64,000 nt of DNA, from the NCBI GenBank assembly GCA_027924645.1, contig BSBN01001017.1:13248501-13312500 (forward strand). The letters run 5' to 3'. The notes beneath the pieces were generated by a model that saw nothing but the letters and a program-made list of their open reading frames with translations, had not been told where the DNA came from and searched no databases. The stretch comes from Cunninghamia lanceolata (taxonomy: Eukaryota > Streptophyta > Pinopsida > Cupressales > Cupressaceae). Shown here piece after piece: positions 39,890-51,818 of the stretch (its first letter is position 1; the number at the start of each line of letters is the position of its first letter). A program made the position numbers and the translations under genes.

Positions 39890-39928
39890 CATAACGCAAG
39901 CGCGTTATAGCACGCTCGCATTATGTCT
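39890..39928. promoter_or_regulatory. right subterminal palindrome
   Basis: CATAACGCAAGCGCGTTATA... then GCTCGCATTATGTCTT closely matches the 23662-23705 palindrome, about 0.9 kb from the right end. Confidence 0.7.
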
Positions 39929-40779
39929 TGCTTTGGGAATCCCAAGCCTTGGGCTTGGGATTTGCTTTGGATTTCCAACTCAAAGGCTTGGAGTGCCTTT
40001 TGAACAGTCATAAATGTGTTTTTCCAGATTCTTCAAGATTTCACATAATTTCATTCGTGATAACCCTCAGATTTGCACGTGTTTCAACGTCGAACAAATT
40101 AAACACCTGGGTAATGTTAGGCTTTCTCTTAGCTATTTGATGATGTGATTTTTTTCACATTTTAACAATGTTAAGCCTTTCATCTTTAATTTCTTTTATT
40201 TGTGTGTCAGTTTTTGGGCAAAAATCACTGTTTGGTCTTTTTTTCATTGTAAATTAACTATTCATTAAAATTTTTAAAAAATTACATATTTAGAAACTAG
40301 ACTCCATTCTACAAATATTAAAAAAAGAAAAAAATAATTTTCAATTAGTTTTCAAAATTTATAGGGGTAGCATGGCCAAAATTCTATTTTTTAGGATGTG
40401 TCCACTTTGAAAATTACTAAAAAATCAAATATTCATCAAAAAATTATCAGAAAAATCAGGCATAAACTACATGCTATTAGATAGTTTCTCACTAAAGTGA
40501 TTTTAAAAATACCAAAAAAAAGTTGACCTTTTGAGGGAGCCACAAAACATGCTATGTTATGTTTTTTTGACAGAAACAACACCAATTTCTGTGGCTCCAT
40601 CTTTTGAACCCCTTAATCTATGCCATTTTTTTTAAAAAAATAGTAGTTTAGAAAGTAGACTCAAAGTACTACGAACATTGTTTTGGTTGCATCTCCAAAT
40701 TTTGAGTGTAACTATGCTCAATTTCTCATCCAAGGCCAGTATTTCCTGATTTCAGAAAAAAAGTGGCCACTTAAGACCC
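39929..40779. other. right arm of the transposon, non-coding
   Basis: AT-rich sequence with no supported gene. A short GC-richer inverted repeat (CCCAAGCCTTGGGCTTGGG) lies near 39940-39960. Confidence 0.5.
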
Positions 40780-40811
40780 CTTTTTGGCCCTCCATCTTCT
40801 TGCACTTACCC
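40780..40811 (-). repeat. right terminal inverted repeat of the nested transposon
   Basis: Reverse complement begins GGGTAAGTGCAAGAAGATGG. A GTGGCCA motif lies about nine bases further inside than on the left. Confidence 0.92.
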
Positions 40812-40815
40812 GATA
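40812..40815 (+). repeat. right target-site duplication GATA of the nested transposon
   Basis: Partner of 23600-23603; LTR B sequence resumes directly after it. Confidence 0.85.
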
Positions 40816-40931
40816 CTTGATGCTATTAGTCTTTGTTATGTTTTGTAATCATTTCTTCTTTTAAAAAAAAAAATTGCCTTTTTATTGCTTTAGTTGAACT
40901 TATCTCTAGAGTTGCATGGCGGGGCATTACA

Positions 40932-40936
40932 TGCTC
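40932..40936 (+). repeat. right target-site duplication TGCTC of element B
   Basis: Partner of 13358-13362, directly after the GGGGCATTACA end of the 3' LTR. Confidence 0.93.
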
Positions 40937-42281
40937 TCTCTCATAAATTGTAAATATATATATATATTTATTTATTAGTAAAATGTAAGTATTTATTATT
41001 ATTTAATTCTTTTAAATATAATTACTTATATTAAAATATATTATATAATTATGCTAAATACTTTAAATAAATAATATACAACTAAAATTTCATATTATAT
41101 AAAGCTAAAATATTAATAACTTAAAAATATACATAAAACTTTTATATATATAATCGAACTATTCATTTATAAAATTAAAATATCAATCTATATTTATAAA
41201 AATATTAAAATCGTAAATAATTAGAGGGATCACATGATCTGAAACTCAGGGCACATTGATGACCGTCCAACTGCAAGGAATGAGTCAGAGGTTAGCAGTA
41301 AAGTAATTCCTAGGGAGGGACATTTTGTCCTTAACTCCTGGCTGAGGGGAGCCATCTTCTACCAAATTTTAGACACCAAACAACACACAATGATATAAGT
41401 AGCCTTTATTATTAATTTATATATTATTATATATTAGATATTATCTAATAATATTAATGGTGAGCGAAACCAACATTATAGGAGCCACTAAATTTCTTTA
41501 CGATTCACCATATCATTATATACATCAAGTGGACATTTTTGTCAGTTATTTAATTAAAAAAGATGACTCTTGCTTTCATAACATACACGACTCTTTCTTT
41601 CGTAATCTCAGCGAGTGGATTTTTTTTAGTTTTTCATTTGTATATTTTAGGCAAGCAAAGTTTTTGTACTTTTATGGGAAAGAACAACGGAGACGGAAAA
41701 ATGGTGATAAAGGTCGATAGACGACGAAATCGAACGGTAAACAATCCTTGAATCATCTTGCATGCCCCTTAGACATTGCAAACTGTTGATCTTGAAGGAA
41801 GCACATCCAACTCATTGAGGGAATGCCTTTGACATAATAAAATCAAATTATTTATTTACAATGATTTATTAAAATAAATTATATATTTTTTGACATCTAA
41901 ATAAAATATCATATTTCTACATTTTTTAATGTTTATGTTTTTCTCTTTTCTTATAATGGAATGGAAATGAGGGGAAAATACAACAAATATCTAGATATAT
42001 ATCATATTTGGTAAACTATGAATAAAGAAAAAACTTTACTACTTGTACATTTTTTTACAATGGATTGGAAAATTGGACAAAAATCTTGATATCCATAATA
42101 TTTGATAACTACAAATATAGTGAGATATCCACAACATTTGTTATTTTCCTACAATTTAAATATACAAGAAATAGTAGCAATTACCCTCCTAATCCTAAAG
42201 CCTTTCTAGGATGTATGGTTGTTTTCTGTAAAGTAAATTTTCTATTTTAAAAACAATTTTAAAGATATATGATTTAAGGAC
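40937..42281. other. intergenic, AT-rich
   Basis: Very AT-rich to about 41220, then mixed sequence. Open frames near 41457-41751 overlap in different frames and show no domain. Nothing else recognised. Confidence 0.5.
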
Positions 42282-42808
42282 ACTAATGTTGTTATATGGA
42301 GCCTAATCAGACTCGTAGGTTAAATTTTCCCCATGTTTATCGGTGTGGTTTCCCCCCAAATTATTTAACGGGGGTTTGGGGACAGCGCCCCCAAGGCGAG
42401 GTCAAGGGGTAGTGCCCCAGCGAGGGCTCGGTGTCAACGCCTCTGAAACCTCAAACGACTTTTATTATTTTATAAATGCATTGGAAGTTATTTTTCTATT
42501 GGCTAACATAAAAACACCCTATTTTGTAACCGACATAAGTCTTGATAAAAACGGCTAAGGGTTAGGGTTTCTATTGATATTATATTGTAGCATTTGCAGC
42601 GGTATTGAGTTGCAAGGATTGCTGGATGTAAACAGATTGATTTGCTAGATAATAATATTGGACTCTCTGTTGGTGGATGTAGCCTGAGTTTGGTTGAACC
42701 ACGTTAAAAATTGTCTCACTATTATTATTTCTATGTATTTTGCATTCCTTTGTTTAATCTTTATTTGCATTTAATTGATATCTTCTGCATGCAATTCCTA
42801 ACAACTAA
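42282..42808 (+). mobile_element. solo LTR (517 bp) with target duplication ACTAA
   Basis: The LTR spans 42287-42803, starting TGTTGTTATATGG and ending TTCCTAACA, with ACTAA on both sides (42282-42286 and 42804-42808). It has a GC-rich block GGGACAGCGCCCCCAAGGCG near 42380-42400 and a GAACCACGTTAAA string near the 3' part that is common in Copia LTRs. No interior or second LTR is present, so recombination between LTRs probably removed the rest. A truncated relative lies at 28272. Confidence 0.88.
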
Positions 42809-45300
42809 TAGCCTTAAATCACAAAATTATTGTCCTTACTTCTTAACAGTCTCAATGACAGCCATAGAAGTGATGAGATTAGGGGCATTTTCTTCATCCT
42901 CTTCGTAATAAAGAAGCTTCATATCTACCATCTCTAATGCTACAAACAATAAAACTCTTACATTAAAACCTTAGACCTTTATCGATGAACTCTAAACCTA
43001 GCCAAGGAAAATAAAACTAACCCTAAAAAGTCCCTTGGAAAAACTAGAGCTATTTTGCAGATCAATAGATGAAAATAATTTAATAAAAAGTGTAGCCCAA
43101 CATGATTTAATATTCATTGTTGTTAGGAGGACTTGTGTGGCAAAGTGATGAGCAAAAAGAAGAAAAGAAGCATGAAATGTAATAAAAGGAGAAAGTACAT
43201 ATGTTTCATCACACCTTTGAATATTTATGCAAAATTAGCTTTAAAATGTGAATGTAAAGGTGATATTGATGAAGAGATGGTTTGAAGACAAATTCAAGGA
43301 ACCTAAAAACCCCTAGGGTTTTAGAGTACCTAACGCAATAGAATAATAATACTCATTATGGGTCAAGAACATACACTGGTCATTACAGGCTTAAATAATA
43401 ACACTACTTTCATTCTGGATAAATATGTTAGTGATTCATGTTTGATAAAAAATAAACCATCTGATACATTCTTTCTTATTAGTCCCTGCCGTAGGCAGGG
43501 TAACTGTTGTTTTCGCCCTCAAACTATTAATCTGCTTTGAAAACCGTGCAATCACAAAAATTTCAGTTTATCCTAAGGTTTTTTTTTTTTCAACGAATTT
43601 TTGTCTCTCGCTGATTCTCATTTTTTCATTGGAGGATTCAATTTTAGCCCATTGGCAGTGTTTTTTCCATTCTAAAAATCTTGTGATTTTCCGCAGTTAG
43701 TAAATTTACTCTTTCTAATGTTTTCCTGCAGACATTAATCCTCCCTCCAGGCTTTGGGAAGGCAAAAATTTGATTTTGGAGCGAATAGATTTTGTGTTCC
43801 TAATGTTAATGTTTTGTTTTATTTTCTGGAGTTGGACACGTGTGAACAATTTCACGCTCTAGGCTCAACAGATGTTTGTTTGGCTTCCACATGTTGCATA
43901 CATGCCAAATTTCCGTTGAAGAAACAGGAGCTGCATAGTATCCTATCTTTGACAGCTGGAAATATAATCATCACTTTTTCATTCCCCTGCTGCCATAAAT
44001 CTTCCTGTATGCTTTCACATTTAATCACATTCCATAAGCAAAGGTGGTTTCTGCGGAACAGAGGAGATCGAACCATTGTATCTCTGGACAAAAACAAGTG
44101 CATTGGTGAGTGAACGAAACGCTAAAATTGGGTGAAGTTTTATAATTTAATGAAATGATAAAACATAGAAAGAACCTTCTAAGCTCAACTAGATTGTTTT
44201 TTCTGCTTTTAGTAGTATTAATAATGGCAGTGCATAGGTTGTGTGAACAGTGCAAATTTGTGTGAAAAATTTATGTATCAAACCTAAGGGTTGATTGAAG
44301 TTTTCTGGCTTAAGGACTGATGCGGCTAGAGAATGATAGTCATATGCGCTTACCTATCCCCGTCGGTTGCAGTTGGGTTTATTCAGATTGCCAGGATGGT
44401 TGCATTTCATGTGTGGCGAGGAAAATTTTGCAAGTTAACTACAGAAATAGGAAATTTGTTCTCGCATTTTGCTCTCGCCCTAAATTGTGACTTTCTGTTT
44501 TCCCCTGTTTGGATGAATTCAAAACTCTATAACCAATTTTTAGTTTCGATGAATTCAAAATTCTGTAAGCAATTTTTATTCAGAAATTCATTTTCTTTAA
44601 CAAGTATTGACTGCCTACGCTTGTGATGTATTGTGGTATAGTTGTGTGATTTTGGGCTGGCCACATGGACTTTGGGAGCTTCAGTACCATTCTTGTGTAA
44701 GACAGTGAAGGTAACATTTGGGTAAAGCAAAAATATTTGGTTTACTGATTCCATTCCTTTCAATTCAATTCAATGTGTCAATACTGTAAAAAATCTATGC
44801 ATTTGGGGTCGCTCCCCTCGAGCTACTCACAGGAAGGAAGCCTGTTGTTTTTGCCTCCATCTATTAATCTACCTCGCACCATGCGCTGGTAAAAATAAAG
44901 CTTTTCCTAATGCTTTTTCTTTTAAATCTTGCTAAATTCAGCCGATTGAGGATTTGATTGTTTGTAATGTTTTTTCTAGTTTTTGATTGCTGACGCATGC
45001 CTTCTCAATGCAAGATGTTTCCCCCACATGGCAACAGGCGTCTTTGGCCTCCATTGAGACGGTTGTTTTCTTCTTTTGATAGACGATGGCAAATGACAAA
45101 GTGGTGGTCTTGGACGGATCTCATCTCAGAAATACCTTGTCATAATTCTCCTCTGAAAACTTTATGGGTGAGCTGCAATATGTATGATCTGAATTCCATA
45201 GATTATGTTTTAATTTGTTTTTTCAGGGTAAGAGGTGGTGGATTTGCAACATCATATGGATATTAAATTGCAGAGGCAATAAATTTTACATTTTGGGTCC
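42809..45300. other. unassigned region, possible decayed genic or repeat DNA
   Basis: Two segments, about 43510-43740 and 44845-44990, resemble each other (CTGTTGTTTT.GCC, CTATTAATCT.C, then TCTAATG-like strings), suggesting an old duplication. Frames at 43754-44113 and 44333-44626 lack recognisable domains, and the first opens with TTG rather than ATG. An ATG at about 45085 starts a short MANDKVVVLDGSHL reading that stops soon. No gene is called. Confidence 0.35.
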
Positions 45301-46288
45301 AATTTTAGTGGGTGGGGGTAAAAGGTTGGGTCCAATTTTAGGGTTTAGACAATATGAGAACTTATTGTGTTAGTTCATATTGTGAGTGCATTGTAACAAA
45401 ATATATAAAAATATCTAGTGCTGGGTACAGTGTTTTATCTACATTTTATAACCATTTGGTTCATGATAGAAATAGCAAAATAGATTGGTAGTTACTAAAG
45501 AAATGCAAGGTAAAAATAGACAGAAATACTAGAATTTCTACATATCTAATCCAAGTTAGTTATAGTTGATCCACTGTTCCTCTTGAACCTTAGTTAATCC
45601 TTTAAAGTACTTGAAGTGACAAAGACATAAACATAGAGATACATTAAAAGCCCATCTTATTGGTAAAATCCACTTTTTGAATTACAATTTATGTTGTAAG
45701 CATCATGCAAACTCCATTAGATTTAAGATCTTTCCCTCTATATAGTTATAACAAACCCCAAGTCACCATACTTGCATGCCATATAATAAGCAGTTTGCCA
45801 TGGTCATATCTCATATGAGCCAAAGCTGAAAGGGTGGCTTCAAGAAAAAATACTTGTAAGGGAAATGCAGAGATCAAACTTGCTTCAAACATGTTCTCTC
45901 ATGATTGATGCTCTGGAGAATGGTTCCCATGGTCTAGCACACTCCAAACTTGGCACGAACATTTGTTTATAGTTATACACATCAAATGACAACATAGTGA
46001 AGAAATGCCCGTAAACTTTACCTAGCTGCATTGTATAAACAAGTAGTAAGGACACCTGAAGCTGTCCCTCCATGGTTGAGGCCTAAGTGTTCAAATCTCA
46101 TGGCATCAAAATCAAAATTGCTTCCCTAGCTCTAGTTTGATGTTTGTGTCCACCAATTGGCAAACACTGCCTATTAGGCCAAACTCCGCTCGAACTCATA
46201 ACATACTGAGAGATTAAGATAAGTTTGTATAGTCCCGTACCTACTTCATGTTAATTATGCAAGTCCTGTTGTCAAAAATAAGGATGCT

Positions 46289-46464
46289 CAAAACTCTTAA
46301 GACTAGTTCTAGTTCAAATTCATACTCTGGAAAATTTGGTGTATAGCTCTATTAGCCTCTATATACTCTGTGTGGTCAAAACTCTTAAGACTAGTTCTAG
46401 TTCAAATTCATACTCTGGAAAATTTGGTGTATAGCTCCATTAGCCTCTATATATTGTGTGTGGT
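46289..46464. repeat. 88-bp tandem duplication
   Basis: CAAAACTCTTAAGACTAGTT... to CTATATA..GTGTGTGGT occurs twice, back to back, with a few differences at the end of the unit. Confidence 0.93.
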
Positions 46465-47309
46465 AGAGAATTGAAATAAGGTATCCTAATAAGTGTGGTT
46501 TCAAGTTTGAGCTCTGAGCCTGACCAGCTCAAATTCAAAAGGTGTATACATTTTCCTACTTTTCTTCTTTGAGACCTCGTCTGGGAGTTTGTTAAAATTT
46601 ATGTGCATCTTAGTAGTCATATCCAGAAGTGCCACATACAATGCAGAGTCATTTGAAATGGCATAGCAATTCTTTGTCAGTCAATAAACATCTTGCTCCA
46701 GCAAGTCAGTCATATAAATCATTTGGGTTCCACATAGAATTTATTTTTGTGGTGTGATAACTGAATATATGGTCTGATTTGGGCAGCCTTCATCGAAAAA
46801 TGATTTACCTGAAATTAAATAAAAATCCCAATCCCTAATTACTTTTTCAATTCTCTTAACTAAATTAATCTCTTAACCGAATCTCCTTAAATTTTTTTTT
46901 TTTTTTTTCAGTAACTAATCTAAAATATCATCCATCTATTTCTTAAGCTATGTATAAAATAATTAACCACAAAACTGGCTAATAGTATTAGTTTTCCATT
47001 TAAAATGCTCCTTGATCCGAAGTTCAACAGCTAGTGCATACATCCTAATCTAAACAAAAATGTGTGTCAAATTGCTTTTGTTCAATGGAGTATTACAGTC
47101 CATTACCTATCGTAAAGTCATGCACTTGAATTTCTATCAAATTAGAGACAATTCTTCAAGGAAAAATTAACGATCGATAAAACTCTTAAGACTTACATAA
47201 AAGAAACAAACCCATCACATATTTAAATTCTACTTTTAACTTCCACGAGAAAAAAATTTCGTCAGAACTTACAAATTATTACATAAAAGTTTCAATAAAC
47301 TGTATCTGT

Positions 47310-47363
47310 GAAGACTTTATCATCATAAAGCAGAATGAAGACTTTATCATCATAAAGCAGAAT
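47310..47363. repeat. 27-bp tandem duplication
   Basis: GAAGACTTTATCATCATAAA plus seven bases is repeated exactly once in tandem. Confidence 0.95.
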
Positions 47364-49358
47364 AAAAATTAGGTAATCTCAACTTTCAGTAGTGAATGAC
47401 TGTCAATGAATAAATTGTCTTGGTGCTAGTTTTCCTATGACATAACAACTTGCATGTGAATCGACAAACCATTGCTCTGCAAAGTTGTGGCAGATCACAT
47501 ATAAGATCCATTTGAATAGATCTAGAGTAACAAGTAAAAATGCCCTTCTGAGCATTGGAAAATTGTCTAGGCTGCCTAGATGTAAGTGTTGGAGGAAGCC
47601 TATGAGCAGTCTTTTGTGGGCAGAAGATTACTTAGTTTTGCAACATGGTGTTTTCCCAATGCAGCACTCATTTTTCTTCCTGTTGTGTTTTTCCTTAAAT
47701 CAATTTCAATATAGTTATCAAGATTGTACACCTAATATAAAAATACAGGGTAGTGGATGATTCTAGCATAATATGCTCACCCTGCATCAACATATATTTT
47801 GAGTTTCAGCCCCTTATTTCTTTTGCAATGGAAGGCAGGGACTGCAGCTGCACCGCAGCCCTTGTTTAAAGTTTTGTATGCCTCAAATAGCAAACTATTT
47901 TAAGCTTTACATTTTTTTCCTTTTGGTGAAACTGGCAATTGAAATGAACCTTTTATACGAATGGTATGACAGTGTGAAGGAGATCTTTTCTTTCTAATTC
48001 AAATTGATCTATATTGAGATTGCGTGAAGTCATCCACGAAGTCTAAGATTTGGTTACGATGTATTCAATGATCACAAGAACCGAGAAAAGAAAGTACTAT
48101 TATTATTAGCCTGATCAATCAAAACGATATTCCGATATTCCGATGTCTTTCGAAATGTTTTTATCTAAACGAAAGCCAACAAACAAAACTTGAATTTATT
48201 TGGAATTTTTATACTCTGCAGCAGTGATTTCACTTGATGCCAGCTAGGTCGTTAATCTCTGACTTGAATGAAATATTATGATCAGTTAGTGACAGGTGTA
48301 GCAGACATTTCCACCATCATCCACTTCAAAGGTTTCCTAATACTATGTGTTTCTTCGTCTTCTCTTACTTTCTGGTCATCCAATTACAGAAAACAACGAG
48401 GAAATAAATGAGGCTGTAAGAAAATTCTCTTCTTCTTTTCTTTAACGTTTTAACAAATGCAAAAGTAAACTGGTCCTCTGCGGAACCTCATAACGAAGTA
48501 AATTTTTTTGATTTTGGCATCCAACCTGACCCATCAGCTCTACGATCATTTAACAAACCAGAACGTTTGAAGGACGTTTACATCCAGGGCACAAATTTCT
48601 AAGGCTATTTCAGAAATGGTTTTAAAACAACAAAACCTGAAACCGGTACAAGCCTCTATCCCACCGGTTGTAGCCCGTGTACTTCACCATCAAGTCCCAA
48701 CTACTTACTCTGGTCATTTCAGTCTCATATTGTACACAGAGATGATGCTCATCTCCCCAGCTACCGCCTTAGTTGGATACAGGCTCTTCGAGTTGCTTTT
48801 TCAACAAGATTTTTGAGATCTAAACAAATAAATAAAAATGTTATCCTCCACATATATTACCTCCCTAATGACACACTCTCCACTCATAATAAACAAACTC
48901 TATAAAATCCCCATCTTGATAAGATGATATGAAATTCCTTTGATTTGACTATATTCACGAAGTCAAGAATTCAAGAAACAAAATTAAAGGTAAGACAAGA
49001 TAGGCATCATTTTAAAGTCCCTGTGATACTTGTTGTCAACGGGTTTGTGGCTATTCTGTTTGCTGGAATAAACCGTCAAATTTAATAGCAATAAACCGTC
49101 AAATTTAATCGTATACTCGGTTTCCTTGTAACTTCATGAAACTTTTTAAACATAAATTTATTTTCATTTGAAAGCAATGGAAGTGCGCAAATGCAAGGAA
49201 TCTAGCAATGGAGATCTGGCTTTTAAAAATCATTGAAAATCCACTTTTTGTTGAACAAACCCTTTTTTGAAATGTAATGTGAATGCCGATGTGTCTTGAG
49301 TCTCTAGCACATTCAGATTTTTAAAAATGGCTTAGCCATCAAATCTAAAAACAATTTA

Positions 49359-49766
49359 ACTCAAAAAATGATAAATGAATTTTTTACATATAAATAAATG
49401 TATATATCTTTTAATTTCATACTGAACTATTTTTTCCCTTCCATTTTAAATACTCAAAAATGATAAATGAATTTTTTACATATAAATAAATGTATATATC
49501 TTTTAATTTCATACTGAACTATTTTTTCCCTTATATCTTTTAATTTCATACTGAACTATTTTTTCCCTTCCATTTTAAATAACCTATTGGAAAATCATTG
49601 CACATAAACTTCCTACAACTAGTAGTAATAATTTCATTTACAACTAGTAGTAATAATTTCATTTGGCAATACTTTTCTTCCATTTTAAATAACCTATTGG
49701 AAAATCATTGCACATAAACTTCCTACAACTAGTAGTAATAATTTCATTTGGCAATACTTTTCTTTG
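49359..49766. repeat. nested tandem duplications (93, 110 and 25 bp periods)
   Basis: A 93-bp period spans 49359-49530, part of that unit recurs again at about 49533, a 110-bp period spans 49570-49766, and inside the latter a 25-bp CAACTAGTAGTAATAATTTC unit is doubled at 49616/49641. The doubling is present in only one of the two 110-bp units, so events happened in steps. Confidence 0.92.
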
Positions 49767-50741
49767 TAATAACCAATGTATGCACTTAAATAATAATAAT
49801 AATCTCATTTAAGAGTGCTTTAGCTTGTAACAACTAATTATACGCTTAATTCAAAGGTTAGATTAATATTTTTGTTTATATTGTAAAAGTAATAATATGT
49901 ACTCTGATAATTATTATTAATTTTTTGATTTATTTCTATGGCTAATCAAATTGCCAATAAATTATTTTAATCATTTAAAAAATATTTTTAGTTAAGTTTA
50001 TGCTAATACCTCTTTAGTTAGAGTCAAAGATTGAGGATCAGGGGTATCTATTCCACCAAAGTCACCCAATGCATGATCTGGCCTCATCACAATTGAGCCA
50101 CAACCCTTTAATAGAAATTTAAATTTTAACTTTACAAAAACTATATATTTAGTTGAATAAAAAAAAATTAACATAGAATTTGTTGTAGACATGATATTTC
50201 CACAGTCCATAGTATAACCCAGTCCACAGTCCATAGTAGAATTTTGCAGAATTTTGCATCAACACTTTAGTGTTGATACAAAAAAGTATAACACAGTTTT
50301 TCCAGAACACTTTTATCTCATAGAATTTGTTCTTAGATACAATATTCCAAAGAATAGGAACCAATTAAAGTAAACCTGGTTACAATAATATATTTGCTTG
50401 TCAAGTACTAATAATACAGTGGGACAGATGGCTCAGATTTCTTGTCAGCTCTTTCGCATGACACGGTTTACATGTACTCCAAACTCCCTGGAATGAATCT
50501 GTACCTTACACGTGTACATTGAACACCATATCTCTTCCCTCGAGCTCATTGTACATAATTAGAAGACATGTCTTTTGTGCGTTGGCGAAACCTCACCTGT
50601 TTAACCTGTGATGGATCAACAAATGTTCATCATAATCGTGTTTTATCACTCTACTTAAATATCATCCACTTCAATGGTCAAACAATCAATAGCAATTTTA
50701 CACCTCATTCACAATATAAAATATTAAATATTTGTCCTATT

Positions 50742-50747
50742 TTTATT
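50742..50747 (-). terminator. candidate poly(A) signal of the DUF4228 gene
   Basis: AATAAA on the minus strand about 50 nt past the stop codon. Another AATAAA at 50788-50793 is only four bases past the stop and so less likely. Confidence 0.45.
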
Positions 50748-50796
50748 GGCCAAAATTGAAGTGGATAATATTTAACAACAGCGATGCTTTATTAAC

Positions 50797-51501
50797 TCAT
50801 TTCAACGCCGAAGCAAAGTAACATCTATTTAAAGGAGAAACAGTAGCAGAGAAATCCATAAGCACCTGGGTATTTCTGCAAGTTTCAGGTACGTTCCCTA
50901 GGGAAGGTTTCCATGGCAAATTGTCTTCGTTTTCCTCCCGATCTTCCTTTACGTTTCCTCTCTCCATTTGCTGGGATTTCGCATGGTTGAGGCATGAATC
51001 GAGGATTCTTTCCGCTGTCTCGGAACCATTTTCGCTCTCTGCCATCATTTCAATAAGCTGAGCTTTTGTCATACGGACTTTAACCCGAAGAGCTCCATTA
51101 TCTTCACTGATTTCAGAAGATGAGGTATCTGATGATGGCTTACAATTCATGCGAGAAATATCAGAAATGGATCTGCGCGCCAAGAGCATACTTTCAAGCC
51201 TAGACTTTGCGCTCATGGCTATTCCAGAACGGACCCTTCGTGGCTCGCGTTGGTAATTCTCCAACTTTGGCAATTGAACAAGAAAATAGAGGTACTTAGC
51301 CTGGAGACTCGCAGATCCATCCAGAGGCTTTGCTCTGACTCCCATATGACGAACTGCTTCCGAATGCAAAATGACATAGCCTGGATAATCTTTGAGGATC
51401 TCATCTACTGTCACAGGCTGCTTCACCTTCAACACTTGTCCGTCTAACTTCATGATCTTAACACGCCCATGGTGTCCTCTGAACAAAATTGCGTTGCCCA
51501 T
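50797..51501 (-). CDS. DUF4228 / PADRE-domain protein
   Basis: A 234-residue intact single-exon reading frame. It begins MGNAILFRGHHGRVKIMKLD and continues with the family core: a VKxxxLDGQV strand, VTVDEILKDYPGYVILHSEAV, and a YLYFLVQLPKLE motif near residues 70-80. A Ser/acidic linker (SSDTSSSEISED) leads to RVKVRMTKAQLIEMM, the second conserved motif of this family, and then an acidic, probably disordered tail. The frame extends 9 nt upstream only through a TTG, so the first ATG, at 51501, is the start; it gives MGN, a possible N-myristoylation signal found in many members. PADRE proteins are plant-specific and often induced by pathogen and abiotic stress; biochemical function is not established. 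The best-supported host gene in the window. Confidence 0.92.
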   Translation of the reverse strand: MGNAILFRGHHGRVKIMKLDGQVLKVKQPVTVDEILKDYPGYVILHSEAVRHMGVRAKPLDGSASLQAKYLYFLVQLPKLENYQREPRRVRSGIAMSAKSRLESMLLARRSISDISRMNCKPSSDTSSSEISEDNGALRVKVRMTKAQLIEMMAESENGSETAERILDSCLNHAKSQQMERGNVKEDREENEDNLPWKPSLGNVPETCRNTQVLMDFSATVSPLNRCYFASALK

Positions 51502-51566
51502 GAAATCCAATCTGGGAAAATAAATTTAAAAATAAGAACATCTATTATTGGGGATTATATTTGGCT

Positions 51567-51573
51567 TTTATAG
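51567..51573 (-). promoter_or_regulatory. candidate TATA box of the DUF4228 gene
   Basis: TATAAAA on the minus strand 66 bp upstream of the ATG, implying a leader of roughly 35 nt. An alternative TATAAAC lies near 51610-51617 beside a GCATGC motif. Confidence 0.5.
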
Positions 51574-51818
51574 ACATATAGATAAGTAGCGACAATTTTG
51601 GAGTCAATAACAAACGTGTTTATAAGCATGCGTGAGAGGATTGTTAGCTCCAGTCAACAATGAGCAGCACTGGTTTCATTTCAAAATAGTTTTATTAAAG
51701 ACCGCAAAGTCATGAGACGATCGGGACTTTTCTTTCGTAGCAAATTAGCAATCCGTTCATATTCAGACGGCCTTTTCGCCTCTTTTGTGCGGGTGCCCTT
51801 TAAATTAGGTCCACGTAA

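Larger units (their letters stand above)
23604..40811. mobile_element. 17.2-kb Sola-like DNA transposon carrying tandem arrays
   Basis: The ends are 32-bp inverted repeats (23604-23635 and 40780-40811, 2 mismatches) that begin GGGTAAGTGCAA; a GTGGCCA motif follows on both sides, offset by about nine bases on the right. The target duplication is GATA. Contents in order: a decayed plus-strand gene of unknown family (23846-25908), repeat-rich non-coding DNA, a 359-bp satellite (29512-32317), a decayed minus-strand transposase gene (33069-36165), telomere-type repeats (37128-39560) and an AT-rich right arm. Four-base duplications and this type of transposase are known for the Sola superfamily; the boundaries are firm, the superfamily name less so. 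Another family with a 4-bp duplication is the main alternative. Confidence 0.85.
13363..40931 (+). mobile_element. LTR retrotransposon B, non-autonomous, LARD-like, carrying a nested transposon
   Basis: The LTRs at 13363-17824 and 19306-40931 (the second interrupted) surround a 1481-bp non-coding interior with the same primer-binding site as A. Without the nested 17.2-kb insertion and its 4-bp duplication the element is about 10.4 kb. The LTR ends match those of A (TGTAGTG.CCC ... GGGCATTACA), and the GC-richer LTR block and the interior align with A, so A and B are subfamilies of one group. No coding capacity is visible. Confidence 0.93.
19306..40931 (+). repeat. 3' LTR of element B, split by a 17.2-kb insertion
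   Basis: The LTR parts are 19306-23603 and 40816-40931, with the nested transposon and its second GATA between them; together about 4.41 kb. The right part resumes at CTTGATGC, matching 17715 onward in the 5' LTR, and ends GGGGCATTACA followed by TGCTC. Confidence 0.92.
45301..50741. other. intergenic region with short tandem duplications
   Basis: No convincing gene in 5.4 kb. Frames at 45885-46073 (minus), 47485-47760 and 48616-48816 are short and domain-less. The notable content is the tandem duplications listed separately and a T-run near 46890-46910. Confidence 0.45.

Noticed and set aside
43754..44113. 119-codon frame on the plus strand
   Set aside because: It starts with TTG, overlaps an 83-codon frame on the other strand, and has no recognisable domain.
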